A stretch of DNA of 64,000 bases from Caulobacter segnis. GTDB lineage: Bacteria > Pseudomonadota > Alphaproteobacteria > Caulobacterales > Caulobacteraceae. This document shows positions 25,445-33,479 of this stretch, piece by piece (position 1 is the stretch's first letter; every line of letters starts with the position of its first letter). A program made the translations under genes and the position numbers. The stretch is taken from positions 1,860,001-1,924,000 of the forward strand of contig NZ_CP096040.1 of the NCBI RefSeq assembly GCF_023935105.1, in the 5' to 3' direction. Below the pieces are notes generated by a model. That model was not told the DNA's origin. It searched no databases and was given only the letters and a program-made list of their open reading frames with translations.

Positions 25445-25472
25445 AAATCCTCCCCCGTTAGGGGGAGGATTT
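25445..25472. terminator. Bidirectional terminator, GST/thioesterase
   Basis: A perfect 12-bp stem AAATCCTCCCCC/GGGGGAGGATTT with a GTTA loop. A and T bases flank it on both sides, and it lies between the convergent 3' ends of the GST and thioesterase genes. The C-run core is related to the hairpins flanking the DUF559 gene. Confidence 0.85.
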
Positions 25473-25475
25473 GGG

Positions 25476-25928
25476 TCAGCGCGCCCGGATCTTCTTCACG
25501 ACGCCCGAGAAGTTGAGCATCGGTCCCGACCCCGTCGAGATCAGCCCGCGCACGAACAGCAGCGAACCGCCGGCCTTGATCACCTCGCCGGTCGAGGTGA
25601 TCAGGTCGCCGGGCCTGGCCGGGCCGATGAACTCGCCGTTCAGGCTGACGGTCACGGCGCGGCTGTCGGCCAGGGCCTTCCAGCCGATCGCGAACAGGGA
25701 GTAGTCGGCGAAGGTCATCATGCAGCCGCCGTGCATGAAGCCGCCGCCGTTCATGTGCTTCTTCTCGGCGCGGAAGGCGGCGGTGACGCGGCCCTCGGCG
25801 TCTTCCTTGAAGTAGAACGGGCCCGACTGGTCCTCGAACGGATCCATGCCCTGCCAGGTCCGCCAGCCGGCCCATTCGCCGGTCTCGACCAGGCGCGGGC
25901 CGCTCCAGATGTCGTTGCCGCCGTCCAT
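25476..25928 (-). CDS. Hotdog-fold thioesterase (PaaI-like)
   Basis: A 150-residue hotdog protein of the PaaI/4HBT group that hydrolyses acyl-CoA thioesters. The core helix motif is MNGGGFMHGGCMMTFADYSLF; the neighbouring strands are AVTVSLNGEFIGPARPGDLI and GSLLFVRGLIS. HGG is the family's active-site loop region. The N-terminal 45 residues are a family-typical extension. Substrate not predictable. Convergent with the GST gene. Confidence 0.88.
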   Translation of the reverse strand: MDGGNDIWSGPRLVETGEWAGWRTWQGMDPFEDQSGPFYFKEDAEGRVTAAFRAEKKHMNGGGFMHGGCMMTFADYSLFAIGWKALADSRAVTVSLNGEFIGPARPGDLITSTGEVIKAGGSLLFVRGLISTGSGPMLNFSGVVKKIRAR

Positions 25929-26037
25929 TTTCCCATCCCCTCCGCGTCTTGTTATCTGTGTTCAGCTAGAAGGACGCGGCGATCAGCGCAAGCGGTCGGT
26001 CTCGCCTCTGCTGACAATCCATGGCAAGGGAGCGCCC

Positions 26038-26328
26038 ATGAGCTCCCCGATCCAAGACACCATCCTGTCCCAGCTGGCGGCGCTGCCTGAGGGCAAGTCG
26101 ATTGATCCGATGAACGTCGCCAAGGCGATCCAGCCCGAGCGCTGGCAGCAGATCCTGGGCCACGTGCGCACCAACGCCATCGAGCTGGCCCGCGAGGGCA
26201 AGGTCGTGATCTTGCGCCACAACAAGCCGGTCAATCCTGAGAAGTTTCGGGGCGTCTACCGGATCCGCACGCGTCTTGAAGGCGATCCGATCAGCTTCGA
26301 GGAAGAAGCCGGCGGCGACGAGGACTAG
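26038..26328 (+). CDS. DUF3253 domain protein
   Basis: A 96-residue protein that matches the DUF3253 pattern: an N-terminal helix (QDTILSQLAALPEGKSIDP), VAKAIQPERWQQILGHVRTNA, and the end region VILRHNKPVNPEKFRGVYRIR. The fold is probably a winged helix. AAGGGAG 5 nt before the ATG supports the start. Function unknown; it may act in DNA binding or as a small regulator. It is followed closely by the UDG-family gene, and the two may be co-transcribed. Confidence 0.82.
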   Translation: MSSPIQDTILSQLAALPEGKSIDPMNVAKAIQPERWQQILGHVRTNAIELAREGKVVILRHNKPVNPEKFRGVYRIRTRLEGDPISFEEEAGGDED

Positions 26329-26368
26329 TCAGGCTTGGGTTTTGGCGCGCGGCGCCTAAATCCTGGCC

Positions 26369-26953
26369 ATGCCACTGGATGCGCTCCTCTCCGACATCGC
26401 CGCCTGCCGGGCCTGTGCGCCGTATCTGCCGCATGTTCCCCGGCCAGTGGTGCGGGTGCGCGAGGAGACGAAGATCCTGATCGCCGGCCAGGCGCCCGGA
26501 AGGATCGTCCACGAGACCGGCCTGCCGTTCAACGACCGCTCGGGCGATCGCCTGCGCCAGTGGATGGGCGTCGACCGTGAGACCTTCTACGGTCGGCCCG
26601 AGATCGGCGTGGCGGCCATGGCCTTCTGCTTTCCAGGCACTAATCCCAAGGGCGGCGACTATCCGCCGCCACCGCGCTGCGCTGCGACCTGGCGGGCGGG
26701 GCTGCTGGCGCAGTTGCCCAAGGTCGAGCTGACCCTGCTGGTTGGCAGCTACGCCCAGGACTGGGCGCTGCCGGGGCGAACCGGCAAGACCATGACCGAG
26801 ACCATCGCGCGCTGGCGTGAGTTCGGGCCAGAGGTCCTGGTCCTGCCGCATCCGTCCTGGCGCAACACCGCCTGGCTGAAGCGCAATCCGTGGTTCGAGG
26901 CCGAGGTCGCGCCCTATCTTCGCCAACGGGTCGCGGACATTCTGGCGACATGA
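26369..26953 (+). CDS. Uracil-DNA glycosylase family protein (Fe-S type)
   Basis: A 194-residue UDG-superfamily protein. Four cysteines (C13, C16, C87 and C104) lie at the spacing that binds the [4Fe-4S] cluster in family 4 enzymes. Motif A is AGQAPG (39-44) with GLPFNDRSG, and motif B is LPHPSWRN near 150. Family 4 motif A usually reads GEAPG; the Gln replacing Glu and the long YPPPPR insertion are notable and suggest a divergent subfamily whose substrate may differ from uracil. Its stop overlaps the start of the downstream hydrolase gene (ATGA). Confidence 0.8.
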   Translation: MPLDALLSDIAACRACAPYLPHVPRPVVRVREETKILIAGQAPGRIVHETGLPFNDRSGDRLRQWMGVDRETFYGRPEIGVAAMAFCFPGTNPKGGDYPPPPRCAATWRAGLLAQLPKVELTLLVGSYAQDWALPGRTGKTMTETIARWREFGPEVLVLPHPSWRNTAWLKRNPWFEAEVAPYLRQRVADILAT

Positions 26954-28008
26954 ACCGCCGCGCCCTGATCCTGACCGCGTCCGCCGCCGTGCTGTCGGCC
27001 TGTGCGCCGCTGCGGCAGGGGCCGGGCTTGGCGGCTCTGGGCTTCCGCGGTCCCCGGCTCACGGACGCGCATTTCGTCAGCTTCGACGGCGCCCGGCTGG
27101 GCCTGATGCGCTGGCTGCCGGCGGGGGAGCCAGATTGGGTCGTGGTCGGCCTGCACGGCATGAACGACTACGCCAACGCCTATCACCTGGCGGCCGAATG
27201 GTGGGCGGGCAGGGGGATCGCCACCTACGCCCTCGACGTCCGCGGCTTTGGCCGCTCACCCGAACGGGGCGTCTGGGCGCCGACCGAGCTCGTCTTGGAC
27301 GATGTCCGCGCGCTGGTGACGACGGTGCGCGAGCGGCATCCGAACGCCCGGATCGCCCTGGCCGGGATCAGCATGGGCGGCGCGCTGGCCATCAGCGCCA
27401 TGGCCTCGGACCATCCGCCGCCGGTCGACAAGCTGATGCTGTTCGCCCCCGCCGTCTGGGGCTGGTCGAACCAGCCGCTGCCCAACCGCATGAGCCTGTG
27501 GGTCACCGCCCACACCGTCGGCCAGTGGGTGGTCAAGCCGCCGGACTGGCTGGTCCGTAACATCGCCGCCTCGGACAATATCGACGAGCTGCGCCGCATG
27601 GGCCGCGACCCGCTGATGATCTGGGGCGCGCGTTCGGACACCATCTATGGCCTGGTCGGGCTGATGGAGCGGAGCTGGAGATCGACGGGCGGCATCGCGG
27701 TCCCGACCGCCTGGTTCTATGGCGCGCGCGACCAGGTCATTCCGCGCGAGCCGACCGTCGAGGCCGTGGGTCGCCTGAAGCCCGGCGCGCGGACGGCCTA
27801 TTACGCCAATGGCTATCACCTGCTGCTGGTCGACAAGCAGGCCATCAACGTCTGGGGCGACGCCGAGGCCTTCCTGCGCGACGCGCCGGGTCCCTGGCCG
27901 CCGTCGGGCGCGCTGCCTATCCCGTCCAGCATCGCGGCCATGACAGCGTTGGACCCGCCTAAGCCCAAGAGACGCAAGTCGTCGCAGCGTCAAAGCGCGG
28001 GCTTGTGA
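26950..28008 (+). CDS. Lipoprotein alpha/beta hydrolase (lysophospholipase-like)
   Basis: A 352-residue alpha/beta hydrolase of the monoacylglycerol lipase/PldB group. Lipoprotein signal with lipobox LSAC (Cys18), so probably anchored in a membrane and facing the periplasm. Oxyanion loop VGLHGMNDY, nucleophile elbow GISMGG, acid in FYGARDQVIP and the His in NGYHLLL. A Lys/Arg/Ser-rich C-terminal tail of about 20 residues follows the fold. ATG overlaps the UDG stop codon. Confidence 0.88.
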   Translation: MNRRALILTASAAVLSACAPLRQGPGLAALGFRGPRLTDAHFVSFDGARLGLMRWLPAGEPDWVVVGLHGMNDYANAYHLAAEWWAGRGIATYALDVRGFGRSPERGVWAPTELVLDDVRALVTTVRERHPNARIALAGISMGGALAISAMASDHPPPVDKLMLFAPAVWGWSNQPLPNRMSLWVTAHTVGQWVVKPPDWLVRNIAASDNIDELRRMGRDPLMIWGARSDTIYGLVGLMERSWRSTGGIAVPTAWFYGARDQVIPREPTVEAVGRLKPGARTAYYANGYHLLLVDKQAINVWGDAEAFLRDAPGPWPPSGALPIPSSIAAMTALDPPKPKRRKSSQRQSAGL

Positions 28009-28070
28009 GACGCGGCGTGGGGGCGTACACCCCGCGCCGAGTTCATTCTAGCTGACGCGAGACCGACGGC

Positions 28071-29132
28071 ATGACCTTGTTCGATTCCCCCGATTTCGAG
28101 GGGCATGAAGGCGTTCACGCTTTCTTCGACGAAAAAACTGGTCTGAAGTCGATCATCGCGATCCACTCGACCGCCCGCGGCCCGGCCGCCGGCGGCTGCC
28201 GCATGTGGGACTATTCCAGCGCCGACGCCGCCCTGACCGACGCCCTGCGCCTGTCGCGCGGCATGTCCTACAAGAACGCCATGGCCGACCTCGACTTCGG
28301 CGGCGGCAAGGCCGTGATCATCGGCGACAGCCGCAGCCAGAAGACGCCGGAGCTGTTCGAGGCGTTCGGGCGCGCGGTCGAGAGCCTGGCCGGACGGTAC
28401 TGGACCGCCGAGGACGTCGGCGTCTCGCCGGCCGACCTGGAAAGCACCCGCAAGACCACCCGCTTCGTCGCCGGCCTGGAAGGCCACGCGGCCGCCTCGG
28501 GCGATCCGTCGCCGGTCACCGCCGAGGGCGTGTTCCGGGGCGTCCGTCTTTGCGTCGAGCGCGCCTTGAACCGCGACCTGAACGGCGTCCATATCGCCAT
28601 CCAGGGCGTCGGCCATGTCGGCGCCTATCTGGCCGAGAAGCTGCACGCCGCTGGCGCGGTCCTGACCATCGCCGACGTCAACCAACAGGCCCTGAACGAG
28701 GTCGCCGCCAAGACCGGCGCGACGATCGTTCCGGCCGACGCCATCTTCGACGTCGAGGCCGACGTCTTCGCCCCGTGCGCCTTGGGGGGCGCCATCTCGG
28801 CCGCGACGCTGCCGCGCCTGAAGGTCAAGGTGATCGCCGGCGGGGCCAACAACCAGCTGGCCGACGCCATGATCGGCCAGACCGTGTTCGATCGCGGCAT
28901 CCTCTACGCCCCGGACTATGTCATCAACGGCGGCGGCATCATCAACGTGGCGGCCGAGATCCGCGCCCTGGAAGCCGGCGGTGCGTTCGACGGCGCGTGG
29001 GTGGCCGGCAAGCTGGACCGCCTGGCCCAGACCCTGGCCGAGGTCATCGACCAGTCGATCGCCGAGAAGCGGCCAGCCAATCTGGTCGCCGACGAGATCG
29101 CCCGCGCCCGTATCGCGGCGGCGCGGGGCTGA
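28071..29132 (+). CDS. Leucine/valine dehydrogenase (Glu/Leu/Phe/Val family)
   Basis: A 353-residue NAD-dependent amino acid dehydrogenase that interconverts branched-chain amino acids and 2-oxo acids. Visible: STARGPAAGGCRMW, catalytic Lys region GMSYKNAMADLDFGGGKAVI, DVGVSPADLE, the Rossmann motif IQGVGHVGAYLAE and ANNQLAD, then YVINGGGIINVA. Length agrees with Leu/Phe dehydrogenases. A likely role is branched-chain amino acid breakdown. Its own upstream region is 62 bp. Confidence 0.93.
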   Translation: MTLFDSPDFEGHEGVHAFFDEKTGLKSIIAIHSTARGPAAGGCRMWDYSSADAALTDALRLSRGMSYKNAMADLDFGGGKAVIIGDSRSQKTPELFEAFGRAVESLAGRYWTAEDVGVSPADLESTRKTTRFVAGLEGHAAASGDPSPVTAEGVFRGVRLCVERALNRDLNGVHIAIQGVGHVGAYLAEKLHAAGAVLTIADVNQQALNEVAAKTGATIVPADAIFDVEADVFAPCALGGAISAATLPRLKVKVIAGGANNQLADAMIGQTVFDRGILYAPDYVINGGGIINVAAEIRALEAGGAFDGAWVAGKLDRLAQTLAEVIDQSIAEKRPANLVADEIARARIAAARG

Positions 29133-29179
29133 ACCCGGACTTCGCGCGTTCTCCCTAGGCTAGGTCCAGGGAGACGGCG

Positions 29180-29467
29180 ATGTCGCATTTCGACGACTTG
29201 AAGGCGCAGATGGAAGCGGCGGTCGCCGCTCAGGACTTCGAGACGGCGGCGAAGCTTCGCGACCAGATCGGCGCCATCCAGCACAGCGCCATGGTGCGCG
29301 ATGTCGAAGACCCGCCGCAGGCCTCCTATTTCCAGCGCCAGGTCCCGGGCCGAATGGGCCTGGGCACGGACCAGCCCGTCCCCAAGAAGCCGGAAGGCTG
29401 GGTTCCGCCCCGCAAGCCGGATCCGATGACCGCCGGCCACGCTCGGGGTAGCCGCCGCAAGGCCTAG
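29180..29467 (+). CDS. UVR-motif small protein
   Basis: A 95-residue protein whose N terminus is a UvrB/UvrC motif (LKAQMEAAVAAQDFETAAKL, residues 7-26), a helical hairpin used by UvrB, UvrC and ClpC-partner proteins for protein contact. The rest is Pro/Lys-rich and probably unstructured. It may act in protein-protein contact; no DNA-repair domain is present. Its stop codon and that of the convergent MFS gene share a CTAG. Confidence 0.82.
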   Translation: MSHFDDLKAQMEAAVAAQDFETAAKLRDQIGAIQHSAMVRDVEDPPQASYFQRQVPGRMGLGTDQPVPKKPEGWVPPRKPDPMTAGHARGSRRKA

Positions 29468-30882
29468 GCGCGCTTGCGACCGCTGATCGCCGCGCCTGCG
29501 TCCTTGTCCAGCGCCAGATAGACGGGCAGGGCCAGCAGGGTCACCAGGCCGATCGCCACGAACGGCAGGGTGAAACGGTCGGGCGTCAGCGCGCCATCGG
29601 CCCCGCGCGCCACGTGCAGCATGACGCCTCCGAAACTGACGCCCAGCGCCAGGCCGATCTGCTGGGTCACCGCCGACAGGGTCGAGGCCGCCGCCGTCGA
29701 GGTCTCGGGCACGTCGGCATAGGCGATGGTGTTGGCGGCGATGAACTGGTTCGAGCGGCAGAACCCGCCCAGGGTCAGGACGGCCATCATCGCGACCATC
29801 GGCGTGGCGTGGCCGAAGAAGCCCGGGGCGGCGGTGAACAGCGCCGTCAGGGTCACGAACACGGTCAGCGCGGTGCGGAAGCCGAAGCGCTTCAGTCCGG
29901 CCGCGGCGAACGGGCGGGCGACCAGCACGCCGACGCCGGTCGCCAGGGTCACGACGCTGGCCTTCAGCGGGCTCCAGCCCAGGGCGACCTGCAGCAAGAG
30001 CGGCATCAGGAAGGGGCTGGCGCCGATGCCCAGCCGCACCAGTGTCCCACCCAGCAGGCTGGCGCGATAGGTGGGATAACGCAGCAGTGTCAGGTCCAGG
30101 ATCGGCCGGCCGGTGCGCTTGCAAATCCGCAGGTAGAGCGCGCCGCAGGCCAGCGACAGCGCCAGCAGGCCGACCTGGGCCCAGGGCGGGAAAAGGTTCA
30201 CGCCGGCGGTCTCGGCCACCACGACCAGACCGCTGATCGCCAGGGCCGACAGGATGAAGCCGGGCGTGTCGAAGCGACCGAGGTCGCGGCGCGGCTGGCT
30301 CCTGGGCACGAAGCGCAGGACGGCCACGGCGCCCAGCAGGCCGATGGGCAGGTTGATGTAGAAGATCCACGGCCAGTCGGCGACGCTCAGCACCAGGCCG
30401 GCGATCGGCGGACCGATCAGCGGACCGACCAGGGCGGGCATGGTGAACCAGCCCATGGCGGTCAGCAGCTTGTCCTTGGGCGTAGCGCCGACCACGATCA
30501 GCCGCGCCACCGGCGTCATCATCGCCCCGCCCATCCCCTGGACGATCCGCGAGGCCACCAGCGCCTCCAGGTCTCGCGACAGGCCGCAGAGCGCCGAACC
30601 CAGCAGGAACACGCCCATCGCCGACAGGAAGACCCTGCGCGCGCCGAATCGTTCGGCCGCCCAGCCGCTGGCCGGGGTGAACACCGCCAGGGCCAGGATG
30701 TAGGACGTCAGGGCCAGCTTCAGGTGGATCGGGTCGACCGCGAAGGCGCGCGCCAGGGTCGGCAGGGCGGTCGACAGGGATGTGGAGTCGATGAACTCCA
30801 TCAGAAGCGCGCTGGCCACAGCGATCGAGACGAGACGCGTCGACAGCGGGGAGGGAGCGGGCTCTGACGGTTGATCGGACAC
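29464..30882 (-). CDS. MFS multidrug transporter, DHA2 (EmrB/QacA) type
   Basis: A 472-residue inner-membrane drug:proton antiporter. The DHA motif D1-like MEFIDSTSLSTALPTLA is in the first segment, motif A region WAAERFGARRVFL between segments 2 and 3, and motif C GPLIGPPIAG in segment 5. The hydrophobic pattern fits 13-14 membrane segments, as in DHA2. No regulator or adaptor (EmrA) is next to it, so it may act alone. Substrate unknown. Confidence 0.9.
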   Translation of the reverse strand: MSDQPSEPAPSPLSTRLVSIAVASALLMEFIDSTSLSTALPTLARAFAVDPIHLKLALTSYILALAVFTPASGWAAERFGARRVFLSAMGVFLLGSALCGLSRDLEALVASRIVQGMGGAMMTPVARLIVVGATPKDKLLTAMGWFTMPALVGPLIGPPIAGLVLSVADWPWIFYINLPIGLLGAVAVLRFVPRSQPRRDLGRFDTPGFILSALAISGLVVVAETAGVNLFPPWAQVGLLALSLACGALYLRICKRTGRPILDLTLLRYPTYRASLLGGTLVRLGIGASPFLMPLLLQVALGWSPLKASVVTLATGVGVLVARPFAAAGLKRFGFRTALTVFVTLTALFTAAPGFFGHATPMVAMMAVLTLGGFCRSNQFIAANTIAYADVPETSTAAASTLSAVTQQIGLALGVSFGGVMLHVARGADGALTPDRFTLPFVAIGLVTLLALPVYLALDKDAGAAISGRKRA

Positions 30883-30964
30883 GAGGGCGCTTTACGCTCA
30901 AGGGCCGCGAGGGTCCAGACGCGCGCCGGTCACATCCTTTCAGAACCGAAACAACGCGGACGCG

Positions 30965-31002
30965 GCGAGCGGCTGGACCATACACCGAACCCAGCCGCTC
31001 GC
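30965..31002 (-). terminator. Long perfect hairpin between the 48-aa gene and the MFS gene
   Basis: GCGAGCGGCTGG and CCAGCCGCTCGC form a perfect 12-bp stem with a 14-nt loop. It lies 70 bp downstream of the small gene's stop. No T tract follows on the minus strand (CGCGTCCGCG), so termination is likely but not certain. Confidence 0.5.
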
Positions 31003-31072
31003 GGCGACTTCGGTCGCGCCGGCCCGTCGATCAGCCCCGGCCATTGAAGAAGGTCCGAAGGGAGATTGCGTC

Positions 31073-31219
31073 CTAGTGCCCCGGGCGGGGCTCGAAGGTG
31101 CGCTTTTCCTTCAGCTTCATGCATTCCTTGTCGGGCTTCTGGCCGTGCTGGGCCTTGGGCTCGGACTTCGGGAAGCACAGGCCTTGCATCGGGTTCTGGT
31201 TCTGGAAGCCGCTGGTCAT
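31073..31219 (-). CDS. 48-residue hydrophilic protein
   Basis: A short gene with a strong ribosome binding site (GGGAGAAG, 5 nt before the ATG at 31219). The peptide starts MTSGFQNQNPMQGLCFPKSE and ends RTFEPRPGH; it is Lys-rich, with two cysteines 18 residues apart (C15, C33). No membrane segment or signal. I do not know the family. The good ribosome binding site, the coding-like codon use (G/C in third positions) and the hairpin after the gene support a real gene. Confidence 0.65.
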   Translation of the reverse strand: MTSGFQNQNPMQGLCFPKSEPKAQHGQKPDKECMKLKEKRTFEPRPGH

Positions 31220-31246
31220 GCTTCTTCTCCCGTACGCTTCAGACTA

Positions 31247-32122
31247 TCACGCGGCGCGGTCGATTTCGTCGATCAAACGCACGTCCACGGAGACGTGAAG
31301 GCGCGCGCTTCCCGGATCGCCGATGATCGCGCCCGACACGGGTAACGCCTGAGCGGGGGTCCTGGTGGCGGCGACGCGGATCAGGTCGGGCGACTCGGCC
31401 AGCCCGTTGGTCGGATCGAACTCCAGCCAGCCCAGGTCGGGCAGGAACACCTCGCACCAGGCGTGGGTCGCGCCGGCCCCGCGGATCTGGCTGCCGGGCG
31501 AGTGGATGTAGCCCGTGGCGAACAGGGTCGCGTAGCCCAGTCGGCGCAGACCTTCGACCATCAACCAAGCCAGGTCGCGGCAGGCCCCGCTGTGCTTCTG
31601 CAGGGTTTCGACGGGCGTCTGAACCCCTTCCTCTTCGCGAACGCGGTACTCGAACTGCTGGTGGATCAGTTCGTTGATCCGCAGCAGGAAGGCCAGGGCC
31701 GGTTCGTCGCGATGAGCCTGCAGGCCGCGCAGCCAGCGCAGCAGCACCGCGTCCGGATCGTCGGTGACGGGGGCGATGAACGGCTCCAGCGTGGCGCGGT
31801 CCTCGCGCGAATAGACGATCGGCGTCAGGGTGTCGGGGTTCTCGATCCGCTGCGGGACCAGCGGGGCTGGGTAGCGGTCGATCACCAACTCGCTGGCCAC
31901 CCGCATGGCGTCGGACTTGCCCTCGGGTTGGAAGATGCAGACGCAGTTGCCGTTGGCGTCGTAGCTCCAGCGGGTTCCGCCGGGCGGATAGAGACGCAAG
32001 GAGGCCTCGACGATGCGCAAGGCGTGGCTGTCGCGAGGCCGGATCAACAGCCGCTGCGGTCCGAACCGCACCGGCCGTTCATAGTAGTACCGGGTCTCGT
32101 GAAGGATCCGCAGCCGTCCCAT
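31247..32122 (-). CDS. Transglutaminase-like cysteine protease family protein
   Basis: A 291-residue protein with an N-terminal bacterial transglutaminase-associated beta domain (RLRILHETRYYYERPVRFGP) and a C-terminal transglutaminase core. Catalytic triad: Cys181 in HSGACRDLAWL, His220 in GATHAWCEVF and Asp236 in LEFDPTNG. No signal peptide. Related proteins are peptidases or amide hydrolases. Upstream is the TetR gene on the same strand. The start codon lies inside a perfect 11-bp inverted repeat (32117-32149), which could block translation; ATG at 32122 fits the family's N terminus. Confidence 0.9.
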   Translation of the reverse strand: MGRLRILHETRYYYERPVRFGPQRLLIRPRDSHALRIVEASLRLYPPGGTRWSYDANGNCVCIFQPEGKSDAMRVASELVIDRYPAPLVPQRIENPDTLTPIVYSREDRATLEPFIAPVTDDPDAVLLRWLRGLQAHRDEPALAFLLRINELIHQQFEYRVREEEGVQTPVETLQKHSGACRDLAWLMVEGLRRLGYATLFATGYIHSPGSQIRGAGATHAWCEVFLPDLGWLEFDPTNGLAESPDLIRVAATRTPAQALPVSGAIIGDPGSARLHVSVDVRLIDEIDRAA

Positions 32123-32149
32123 GCCGGAGCCCAACGCGCCGGCATGGGA
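32117..32149 (-). promoter_or_regulatory. Inverted repeat covering the transglutaminase start codon
   Basis: TCCCATGCCGG and CCGGCATGGGA, 11 nt apart, form a perfect 11-bp stem. The ATG at 32122-32120 is in the stem. It lies between the TetR stop and the transglutaminase gene and could be a translation block, an operator or a partial terminator. Confidence 0.6.
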
Positions 32150-32164
32150 CCGGTTCCTACCGCG

Positions 32165-32833
32165 TCAGGCGCGGAAGCCGGCCTCGGCGAACGAAAGCAT
32201 GCGCTCCAGCAGGGCGACGACGTCGGCCTCGCTGGTCTGGCCTTCCGACAGCACGTTCAGGCGGTCGAACTCGGCGAAGCGGTTGTTGTGCAGCATGCCC
32301 AGGGTGAAGTGCAGCCGCCAGTAGACGTCTTCCGGCGACAGGTCCGGACGGGCGCGCAACAGGGCGTCGGAGAAACGGCGCAGGTGCGAGACGTCGGTCT
32401 TCAGCACGGTGCGGATTTCGTCGGTGCCCTCGCTGCGGGCGCGGATCAGGAACTGCAGCGAGATGCGGCGCTCGTGATCCGGCGCCAGCCAGCGCAGGGG
32501 CGGCGTCAGCAGGGCGGCCAGGATGTCGCGCACGGGCGGGGCACCGGCGTTGCGGTCGTTGGCCTCGTGCAGCATCTTGGCCCGCTCGCGGTTGAGCTCA
32601 GCCGTGCGACGCTTGAAGATCTCGAACAGCAGCGCGTCCTTGGACCCGAAGTGATAGTTCACCGAGGCCAGGTTCACGCCGGCGGCGGCGGTGATGTCGC
32701 GCACCGAGACGTTCTGGAAGCCGTGCAGCGCGAACAGGCGCTCGGCGGCGACGAAGACCAGGTTCTTGGTGGCGGCTTCGGTCTCGGCGGCCTCGACTTC
32801 TTGAGAAGCGGCGGCGTCGGTGGTCGGACTCAC
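32165..32833 (-). CDS. TetR family transcriptional regulator
   Basis: A 222-residue regulator. HTH region at about 23-68: ATKNLVFVAAERLFALHGF, VSVRDITAAAGVNLASVNYHF and GSKDALLFEIF. The C-terminal part (about 90-215) is the ligand-binding/dimerisation domain, resembling the TetR_C_17-type group. The 25-residue N-terminal extension is Ala/Glu-rich. A TetR-type inverted repeat (CCGTA-N9-TACGG) lies 17 bp upstream of the start, suggesting autoregulation. The divergent exported-protein gene at 32966 and the downstream transglutaminase are possible targets. Confidence 0.9.
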   Translation of the reverse strand: MSPTTDAAASQEVEAAETEAATKNLVFVAAERLFALHGFQNVSVRDITAAAGVNLASVNYHFGSKDALLFEIFKRRTAELNRERAKMLHEANDRNAGAPPVRDILAALLTPPLRWLAPDHERRISLQFLIRARSEGTDEIRTVLKTDVSHLRRFSDALLRARPDLSPEDVYWRLHFTLGMLHNNRFAEFDRLNVLSEGQTSEADVVALLERMLSFAEAGFRA

Positions 32834-32850
32834 TACGTATTCCCCTTTAC

Positions 32851-32869
32851 CCGTAGGGAACTCTTACGG
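32851..32869. promoter_or_regulatory. Possible TetR operator CCGTA-N9-TACGG
   Basis: A 5-bp inverted pair with a 9-nt centre, between the TetR gene and the divergent gene at 32966. Position fits autoregulation. The site is short and could be chance. Confidence 0.35.
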
Positions 32870-32965
32870 CTGTTCGAAATTGGCGCAAGCGTCAAGATCA
32901 CCGCCGGTGGCGTATGAGCGCGTTCGCGTTTAGGCTTTTCGCGTCGAATGCGCGGGGAGCGGGCA

Positions 32966-33475
32966 ATGATCGGCATGCTGATGACCGCGATGCTGCTGGC
33001 GGGACAGGCGGCGACCCCGCCGCCGGCGGAGCCCGGCGCCGCGTCCAAGGTCGATTCCGTGACGATCACCGCGCCCGGCCAATCTTCCGCGCCGCCGCCG
33101 AAATGGTCGCCCCGGATCGAGGGCATCGGCTGGCCCTATCTGGGCGTGGGCCAGGACAAGGACGTCATCACCTTCGCCAAGACGGGCAAGACGCCGGCTG
33201 GGCAGGCCTGGCAGCGTGTCTGGGTGCGCCACGAGTTCCGCGCGCCGCGGACGGAAGCGGGTCTGACCTATCGCTCCGAGCGCATGGCCCAGGACGTCGA
33301 TTGCCAGGCGCGGACCTTCCGCAGCCTGGCGGTCTATCGCTATCCAGAGAATAATCTCCAGGGCGCGGAGACGGCTTACGCGTTCGAGCAGCGCGACTGG
33401 ACGAAGCCCGAGCCGGGCGCCTTCGACGAGAGCGTGGTCGAGGCCGCCTGCATGAAGCCCCTGGTGGCGGGGTAG
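32966..33475 (+). CDS. Hypothetical exported protein, surface-adhesin-E-like
   Basis: A 169-residue protein with a short signal peptide (MIGMLMTAMLLAGQA) and a low-complexity linker (ATPPPAEPGAAS). The C-terminal domain resembles the surface-adhesin E pattern: a Trp-Val pair (RVWVRHEF), Tyr-rich strand (TYRSERMAQD), and VDCQARTFRSLAVYRY. The two cysteines (in DCQ and AACMK) may form a disulphide. The family assignment is tentative. GGAG 8 nt before the ATG at 32966 fixes the start over 32948. Divergent from the TetR gene and convergent with the next gene. Confidence 0.65.
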   Translation: MIGMLMTAMLLAGQAATPPPAEPGAASKVDSVTITAPGQSSAPPPKWSPRIEGIGWPYLGVGQDKDVITFAKTGKTPAGQAWQRVWVRHEFRAPRTEAGLTYRSERMAQDVDCQARTFRSLAVYRYPENNLQGAETAYAFEQRDWTKPEPGAFDESVVEAACMKPLVAG

Positions 33476-33479
33476 GGGG

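Noticed and set aside
28916..30985. 689-codon frame overlapping leucine dehydrogenase and the MFS gene
   Set aside because: The MFS transporter is read in another frame of the same strand; this frame is Arg/Gly/Pro-rich noise.
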